Shown here piece by piece: positions 52,072 to 56,884 of a DNA stretch of 56,884 nucleotides. The notes under the pieces were generated by a model that had not been told where the DNA came from, searched no databases, and worked only from the letters and a program-made list of their open reading frames with translations. The position numbers and the translations under genes were made by a program. The stretch lies in the NCBI GenBank assembly GCA_002721705.1, contig PBLJ01000079.1, positions 1 through 56,884 on the forward strand, read 5' to 3'. The DNA comes from Opitutia bacterium (GTDB lineage Bacteria; Verrucomicrobiota; Verrucomicrobiia; Opitutales; Seribacteraceae). Position 1 is the stretch's first letter, and every line of letters starts with the position of its first letter.

Positions 52072-52695
52072 TCAGTAACTCGATTGACGCTCCGAGGCTT
52101 TGCCGTGCAAAAGGGCGATCGAGTAAGCGACGAGTACCCATACGCCTATGAAACAGGCGAACCCATACAACGGCAAGGCCAAGACCAGGAAACCCCAGAA
52201 GGCAAAGGTCGGAATCACCAAGTGTCGAAACATGGCGAGCGCCAAGCGCAGCATCTCGGCAAGGTTCCATGCATCGGAGAACATTCCATCCCGCGTGTAC
52301 AGGAGCAAACTAGACAAGAACAGAGAAGGAGCCACGACACCCATAAAGCCCAAGGGCACGTAGGCCAAATATCCCAGCACGCCGAAGGTCGCGATATCCA
52401 GAAAACGTCCGAGCATGAAACCGACCAGCAAGGGGAGGAGGAAGGTGCCTACGAAGACTGCCGTGAAATACAGCCCGCGAATAAATAATTCACGCCAACC
52501 GAACTCTTGCCATTCAGGCAGGTTCAAGTCCTGAGACGAACGTAATCGGAAGGCGTATTCGAGCAAATAACCGAAAGCGAGAAAGTGAACTATTGGAACG
52601 AAGCAAAGAGCGCCTCCCAATAACACTTTGGGCACCCAATCGGTTTGGCCGAACAATCGCCGAAGGACGGCATCGAAACTTGGCATGAAGCGCAT
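52072..52695 (-). CDS. DUF4013-like integral membrane protein
   Basis: The 207-residue protein has about four to six hydrophobic segments. The order VPKVLLGGALCFVPIVHFLAFGYLLEYAF, then LPEWQEFGWRELFIRGLYF, is characteristic of DUF4013 proteins. Their function is unknown; they are widespread in bacteria and archaea. The start at 52695 is followed by a second ATG at 52686. It is the upstream gene of the FmdB-like protein and probably shares its promoter. Confidence 0.75.
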   Translation of the reverse strand: MRFMPSFDAVLRRLFGQTDWVPKVLLGGALCFVPIVHFLAFGYLLEYAFRLRSSQDLNLPEWQEFGWRELFIRGLYFTAVFVGTFLLPLLVGFMLGRFLDIATFGVLGYLAYVPLGFMGVVAPSLFLSSLLLYTRDGMFSDAWNLAEMLRLALAMFRHLVIPTFAFWGFLVLALPLYGFACFIGVWVLVAYSIALLHGKASERQSSY

Positions 52696-52843
52696 ATAAT
52701 CATTTAGAGGCCTCCCACGGCAATCACGAATTAATGCGAATCGCTTTTACTCTCTTTCATGAAACCTCTTTTCGGGATTGCCGCATCTTCCTCTTTCATC
52801 CTTCATCAACCGGCAACAGTCGATCGACGTCCTCCGCTATCCC

Positions 52844-53746
52844 ATGACCATAACGCCCACTCAGTTTCACGATCTCATGCTCCGGCGCAGGAGCGAAATC
52901 GAGAATGCCCTGGATCAAGCGCTGCCCACCGCGGATACCCCTCCGCCCCAACTGCACGAGGCCATGCGCCACAGTGTGCAGGCCGGCGGAAAAAGGCTGC
53001 GCCCCACCCTTGTCCTGGCCGCCCATGAACTTTTTCCATCCCCCCGCAACCCCATGCCCGCCGCCGTCGCCGTCGAGTGCATACACTCTTACAGCTTGGT
53101 GCACGACGACCTGCCCGCCATGGACGACTCCACCCTGCGACGCGGGCAACCCACCTGCCACGTCGCTTACGACGAGGCCACTGCAATCCTCGTCGGCGAC
53201 GCCCTGCTAACTCTCGCCTTCCAGATCCTGGCCGACTCGTACCACGACGAACCGACGCTTTCGGTCGCCTTGTCGCGTGTCCTCTCCAAGGCTGCGGGCA
53301 GCGCCCAACTGATTGGTGGCCAAATGGACGATTTGCTCGCGGAAAACGATCCCGACCCCGATCCCGATTTGCTCGCATCTATACATTCCCGCAAGACAGC
53401 CGCCCTCATCATCGCCTCGCTCGAGATGGGCGCCCTGATGGGTGAACGCGGAAACGACGAGGAATTCATCGCGCTCACCCGCAACATGGGTCTCTCCCTG
53501 GGCCAAGCTTTCCAGGCCATCGACGACGTGCTGGACGCCACCGCCCTCTCCGATCAACTGGGCAAGTCAGCCGACCAGGATGGCCCCGGCGGCAAATGCA
53601 CCTTGGTCACTTACCATGGCCTCGAGGAGGCCAAGCGCATCGCCGCCCAGCGCACCGAGGAAGCCAAGGAGGCGTGCCGAAAGCTGGGAGGCGATCATGG
53701 CTTCCTGCTTCAATTGATCGAGTGGCTTGGTTCACGCGACCATTGA
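52844..53746 (+). CDS. Polyprenyl (farnesyl/geranylgeranyl) diphosphate synthase
   Basis: This is a 300-residue trans-prenyltransferase from the ATG at 52844. The first aspartate-rich motif is DDLPAMDD (from Asp88) followed by RRGQPT, the second is AIDDVLD, and the basic GGKRLRP is present at 48-54. It condenses isoprenoid units to C15 or C20 diphosphates, precursors of quinones and undecaprenyl carrier. The DDLPAMDD form with two inserted residues is typical of the bacterial IspA type. The extension from 52778 has no family sequence. Confidence 0.93.
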   Translation: MTITPTQFHDLMLRRRSEIENALDQALPTADTPPPQLHEAMRHSVQAGGKRLRPTLVLAAHELFPSPRNPMPAAVAVECIHSYSLVHDDLPAMDDSTLRRGQPTCHVAYDEATAILVGDALLTLAFQILADSYHDEPTLSVALSRVLSKAAGSAQLIGGQMDDLLAENDPDPDPDLLASIHSRKTAALIIASLEMGALMGERGNDEEFIALTRNMGLSLGQAFQAIDDVLDATALSDQLGKSADQDGPGGKCTLVTYHGLEEAKRIAAQRTEEAKEACRKLGGDHGFLLQLIEWLGSRDH

Positions 53747-53836
53747 GCCCGCTCCACGCTTGCTCAATCAGTCCCAAAGCAAGCCTTGCCCGCTCGAGGC
53801 TGCCTAGGTTAGTGTTTCGCTTCTCCCTATCCAAAC

Positions 53837-55369
53837 GTGAACCACGCCTCCTTGCTCCTGACCCCGCTCGTCGGATGGCTCGTCTTGTTCGCCCAAGCGC
53901 GCCACTATTGGGGCGAAGGCTCCTACTACGCCTATGGCTGGGCCGTGCCCATGCTGGCCTTGGCGCTTGGGTTGCGCCGCCTCCGCGAGGTCAAGCCGCT
54001 ACCCACGAAAAACACCTCCTCACGGCAAGCGCTCATCATCCTGGGAGCCCTTTTGGTCCTGCTCATCCCCTTCCGTCTCGTGGCGGAACCGGACCCCTAT
54101 TGGCGGCTTCCTTTGTGGGTGCAGGCCGCCACCTGCATAGGCATCACCCTGACCTGCCTAGGTCTCCTTTTCGGGCGATCATCCACACGCTCTTTCCTCT
54201 TCCCCTGCCTCTTCACGCTCACCGCCTTGCCTTGGCCTACCTTCGCCGAAAACGCTCTCGTTCACACCCTAACCGGCTGGGTCACCGCGATCGACGCCGA
54301 GATCTTGCTGCTCTCTGGCCAACCCGCTCAAGTGATCAGTAATTTCGTTTACGTCGCGGGTGAAAGAATCGAGATAGACGCCACCTGCTCCGGCATCCGT
54401 TCCTTCCAGTGCCTCCTGGCCTTCGGCCTGTTCTTCGGTGAATACTTCCGGTTCTCCCTCACCCTCCGGACCCTGCTCGCCATGGCCGGACTCGGCTTCG
54501 CCTTCGGTTTCAACCTCCTGCGGGCAGTGACCTTGACCTTTCTGGCGTTGGATGGCGACCCGGAGACTTACGAGTCTTGGCACGACGTCGTAGGATACTC
54601 CGCAGTGGGACTCGCCTTCGTCTCTCTGGCGCTTCTCGCTCGTTTCCTTTCAAGATCACGCAACACGACCCAAACCTCCTCGAAAAAATCTCCGCTCCGT
54701 CCGGTGAGCCAAACCATTGCCTGGGCCGCGTTCTGCCTCGCACTGCTTCCCGAAACCATCACCCAGCTATGGTTTCGCTACGGCGTGACTGAACGCGAGG
54801 TACCCGAATGGACCGTCCAGTGGGACGCCCTCGAACAAGAAAGCCTGACCTTCGTCCCTTTTCGAAAAACCACCCGCGACGCCCTCCTCTTCGATCACGG
54901 CAAACGCGCCTTGATGGAGCTGGACGACGGCACCAAGGTGGAAGTGTTCTTCTATGAGTACGATGGCTCGCGTCCCGCGGCCAGCGTTTGCAGCAGGCAC
55001 CACAACCCTTCCATTTGCATGGCCGCGACTTCCGCCAACCTCGTCGGCGGAAACGAGTCGACGGAGATTCAAGTCGGGCAAGCCACGCTTCGCTTCGCCC
55101 AATACGTAGCGGGAAGCCCGAGCAAGGAGGGCCTCTATTTCACGCACGCCTTCTGGTGCCCATGGACACCCGACACGCGCAGCGGAACCTCTCACTTCGA
55201 GGACGTTCCGCGCTCCGAGAGGATAGCCGCTTTCCTCTCCGGACGCATCGACTACGCCCGCAAGGTGTTGTTGGTCGTCGTTTACGGTCAACAACCCATG
55301 GAAACGCAAAAAGCGGAGGCCACCTTCAAGGAACTCGTCGGTAATCTCCTCCATCCCGTTCCCAATTAA
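53837..55369 (+). CDS. Exosortase with fused EpsI-like C-terminal domain
   Basis: This is a 510-residue protein from a GTG at 53837. Residues of about 1-280 form an eight-helix exosortase/archaeosortase core with the catalytic triad in order. Cys184 is in EIDATCSGIRSF, Arg229 in FNLLRAVTL and His249 in SWHDVVGYS. After a basic linker and one more membrane span (about 295-310), residues of about 320-510 are an EpsI-like (DUF3485-type) soluble domain, a common fusion partner. Exosortases process PEP-CTERM-type signals on exported proteins, coupled to exopolysaccharide. No protein with such a signal was found in the window. Confidence 0.88.
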   Translation: MNHASLLLTPLVGWLVLFAQARHYWGEGSYYAYGWAVPMLALALGLRRLREVKPLPTKNTSSRQALIILGALLVLLIPFRLVAEPDPYWRLPLWVQAATCIGITLTCLGLLFGRSSTRSFLFPCLFTLTALPWPTFAENALVHTLTGWVTAIDAEILLLSGQPAQVISNFVYVAGERIEIDATCSGIRSFQCLLAFGLFFGEYFRFSLTLRTLLAMAGLGFAFGFNLLRAVTLTFLALDGDPETYESWHDVVGYSAVGLAFVSLALLARFLSRSRNTTQTSSKKSPLRPVSQTIAWAAFCLALLPETITQLWFRYGVTEREVPEWTVQWDALEQESLTFVPFRKTTRDALLFDHGKRALMELDDGTKVEVFFYEYDGSRPAASVCSRHHNPSICMAATSANLVGGNESTEIQVGQATLRFAQYVAGSPSKEGLYFTHAFWCPWTPDTRSGTSHFEDVPRSERIAAFLSGRIDYARKVLLVVVYGQQPMETQKAEATFKELVGNLLHPVPN

Positions 55370-55410
55370 ACCAAAAAAAAATGCGGGAAACGCAGGGTTC
55401 GGCTTTCCCC

Positions 55411-55438
55411 TTGACCCCTCGTGCGCGAGGTTTAAATT
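55411..55438 (+). promoter_or_regulatory. Sigma-70-like promoter with internal inverted repeat
   Basis: The sequence holds TTGACC (55411-55416) and TAAATT (about 55433-55438) with a 16-base spacer. It lies upstream of the secreted W-rich protein gene, with a transcription start expected about 15 bases before its ATG. The spacer holds a 5-bp inverted repeat CCTCGTGCGCGAGG (55417-55430) that could be an operator, or with the flanking T run a terminator for the exosortase gene. Confidence 0.35.
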
Positions 55439-55460
55439 TAAAAAAATACTTCCTATCCGC

Positions 55461-56261
55461 ATGAAATCAGTTCGCGTGCTCTTTTTTTCGGCCTTGCTGG
55501 CCTTGTCCAGCTCGTTCCTGCTGGCCGACCCGGCCGCTGCAACCTCTTCCGCAGAGGGCATCGTGAACCAAGCGGCAATCGGTCAAACCTCACACGTTGC
55601 AGGTGATACCTCCGGGAGGATACGCAATGCCACCGGCACCGCCGCCTCCCTCGTCGAACCGACGAAGCTCCTCCCACGCGCTCCCGTCAAGGCGCAACCC
55701 GGAGACAATGCGGAGGCATCCGCCGCCCTCGCCTTCGACGACGGCACCTTCACCCGACTTTCACCCGACGAAATAACTTGGGTCTCCGACAACGAGGTCC
55801 TCCAAGTGGGTCCCGACGGCATGCTCGACGTCGGGCAGGCGTCGGACCGCGTGCGCGTCCGGCTGACCGCCACCGCGGATGGTTTTTCCGCCGAGCTCAT
55901 GGTACGCGTGGACCCCTTGCCCGAGGATGAAACCGCCTACGAACCGCAACCCGGCAAGGGCCCGTGGCCCCACGCCGCCTCCCTAGGGAACGGGTGGTTT
56001 CATTCCTCTTGGTTCGGCTCCTTTCACGCCGGCAAACACAAGTGGCTCTTTCACGATGGCCTCGGCTGGGTCTATCCCAGTGGCAACAACCCTGACAGCC
56101 TCTGGATATGGGACCGCAAACAGGAATGGCTTTGGACCAACCGTCAAATCTATCCCCAGCTCTTCCGCCACCGCGACCAAACCTGGCTCTACTACGTCGT
56201 GCCGGTAAAGACAAAACGCCTCTTCTTCAACTACTCGACCAACCAAATCGAGTTTGAGTAA
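55461..56261 (+). CDS. Secreted protein with tryptophan-rich C-terminal repeat domain
   Basis: The 266-residue protein has a signal peptide (to about residue 22, LLADP). Residues of about 85-150 look like a bacterial Ig-like (BIG2-type) module: TFTRLSPDEITWVSDNEVLQ, then VRVRLTATADG. Residues of about 175-245 hold nine tryptophans and many Phe/Tyr in short repeats (GWFHSSWFG, WLFHDGLGWVY, LWIWDRKQEWLWT, TWLYY). I have seen this W-rich module at the ends of many Opitutae secreted proteins but know no function. It lacks a PEP-CTERM tail. It lies 91 bases after the exosortase gene. Confidence 0.75.
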   Translation: MKSVRVLFFSALLALSSSFLLADPAAATSSAEGIVNQAAIGQTSHVAGDTSGRIRNATGTAASLVEPTKLLPRAPVKAQPGDNAEASAALAFDDGTFTRLSPDEITWVSDNEVLQVGPDGMLDVGQASDRVRVRLTATADGFSAELMVRVDPLPEDETAYEPQPGKGPWPHAASLGNGWFHSSWFGSFHAGKHKWLFHDGLGWVYPSGNNPDSLWIWDRKQEWLWTNRQIYPQLFRHRDQTWLYYVVPVKTKRLFFNYSTNQIEFE

Positions 56262-56331
56262 GCTTCGCCCGAGGGCGGGAATTTAGAATTGACGGAAATC
56301 ATGTTAGGAAAGCAGCTCAAAGAAGATCGCT

Positions 56332-56884
56332 TTGGTTTCCAGCTACTCCGCTTGGTCTTTTCCGCGCTCCGCGCTTCTTCTGCTTGCTGCTTTACACTTT
56401 CCGCTTTCCGGTCTAGAGGCCGCCCCCATCGCCTACTCAGGCAAAATCGCGGTACATGGAGAAAACTACGACGGGCCCGGACACTTTCGCTTCGCCCTAG
56501 TCGACCACAACGGCTCCGTCCTCTGGCGCAACGCCCCCGGCGGGGCCGCCGTCACAACCGCAGTCAACCGCGGGCATTACTCCGTACTCCTCGGCGACGA
56601 CGCCACGCCACACATGGCGCCCATCCCGGAAAACCTCTTCCTCGATCACCCGGTGGTTTTTCTCCGGGTCCATTTCTCGCAAGGAGACGGCCAGCCCTTC
56701 GTCCACCTCCAGCCCGACCAGCGCATATTGTCCGCAGCCCATGCCTTGACAGCGGATACCGCCGAGCAGGCGAGGCTCGCCTTCCTCGCCGAGAAGGTGG
56801 AAGCCGGAGCCATTACCTTGGACATGCTCGCCCCCGAGGTCCTGCAGGAGCTCAACGCCACCCAGTTGGCGCCCGGCGTAGTGA
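56332..56884 (+). CDS. Large secreted protein, N-terminal part (runs off window)
   Basis: The frame is open to the last base. From a TTG at 56332 it gives a signal peptide (SALLLLAALHFPLSGLEA), then a beta-rich domain with YSGKIAVHGENYDGPGHFRFAL and VDHNGSVLWRNAPGG. After HYSVLLGD it continues MAPIPENLFLDHPVVFLRVHFS and LQPDQRILSAAHALTAD, an N-terminal pattern I associate with large Opitutae surface proteins. The start is uncertain. An ATG at 56301 opens the neighbouring frame (MLGKQLKEDRFGFQLLRLVF) and could be the true start if a one-base shift lies near 56360-56390. Confidence 0.6.
   Translation, partial: MVSSYSAWSFPRSALLLLAALHFPLSGLEAAPIAYSGKIAVHGENYDGPGHFRFALVDHNGSVLWRNAPGGAAVTTAVNRGHYSVLLGDDATPHMAPIPENLFLDHPVVFLRVHFSQGDGQPFVHLQPDQRILSAAHALTADTAEQARLAFLAEKVEAGAITLDMLAPEVLQELNATQLAPGVV

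Noticed and set aside
1..56884. tRNA, rRNA, CRISPR array, insertion sequence or prophage
   Set aside because: No cloverleaf-like or repeat-spacer pattern, transposase, integrase or phage structural gene was recognised in any gap or frame.

Overview
The window looks like a chromosome segment of a Gram-negative PVC bacterium, most likely a marine Verrucomicrobiota of the Opitutae type. This placement is inferred from gene content, not from a marker tree. The pointers are sulfatases, PQQ-like beta-propellers, DUF1080, ThuA, DUF6797/PmoA-like proteins and a planctomycete-type cytochrome c fused to leucine-rich repeats, together with LPS-transport genes and an exosortase. Base composition is moderately GC-rich with GC-rich third codon positions, so long false ORFs occur opposite nearly every gene.

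Positions 1-22.5 kb form a secreted carbohydrate-catabolism region. It holds a truncated sulfatase and a complete one, an alpha/beta-hydrolase esterase and three related PQQ-like beta-propeller proteins. It also holds a HEAT-like/beta-sandwich protein, cytochrome c-LRR, PmoA-like, DUF6797-type propeller, ThuA and DUF1080 proteins, and an EamA transporter. Two minus-strand cytoplasmic modules sit inside it: a PIG-L deacetylase with a NagB-like deaminase, and a lactonase-dehydrogenase-DapA-like lyase operon. A fatty-acid desaturase and a small membrane protein interrupt the region. The genes together suggest desulfation, deacetylation and oxidation of a sulfated, possibly amino-sugar-containing glycan.

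Positions 22.5-29.7 kb hold a CbiX-like chelatase, a Pal/OmpA lipoprotein with a strong terminator, a 2-oxoglutarate dioxygenase, a secreted caspase-like protein carrying an EF-hand motif, an acidic hypothetical protein, dnaA, and a 418-base AT-rich gap with DnaA-box-like sites. Positions 29.7-35.5 kb are a minus-strand series: msrP, msrQ, LptC/LptA-like, lptB, hprK and, separately, pilT. Positions 35.7-38.2 kb (plus strand) hold an MBL hydrolase, an RNase D-like exonuclease and a stand-alone DsbD alpha domain.

Positions 38.3-45.1 kb are a long minus-strand series. It runs infA, cysK, dtd, a 3-methyladenine glycosylase, a RmlD-like reductase, a lipoprotein, two paralogous membrane-anchored coiled-coil proteins, an acidic protein whose 3' end looks frameshifted, and a family 2 glycosyltransferase. 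The coiled-coil cluster is the best candidate here for an undescribed envelope system. Positions 45.2-53.7 kb carry housekeeping genes: tadA, sod, pyruvate carboxylase, murJ, an FmdB-like zinc ribbon, a DUF4013 membrane protein and a polyprenyl synthetase.

The right end (53.8-56.9 kb) holds an exosortase with an EpsI-like C-terminal domain. It is followed by a secreted protein with a tryptophan-rich repeat domain and by the start of a large secreted protein that runs off the window. No rRNA, tRNA, CRISPR array or insertion sequence was recognised.
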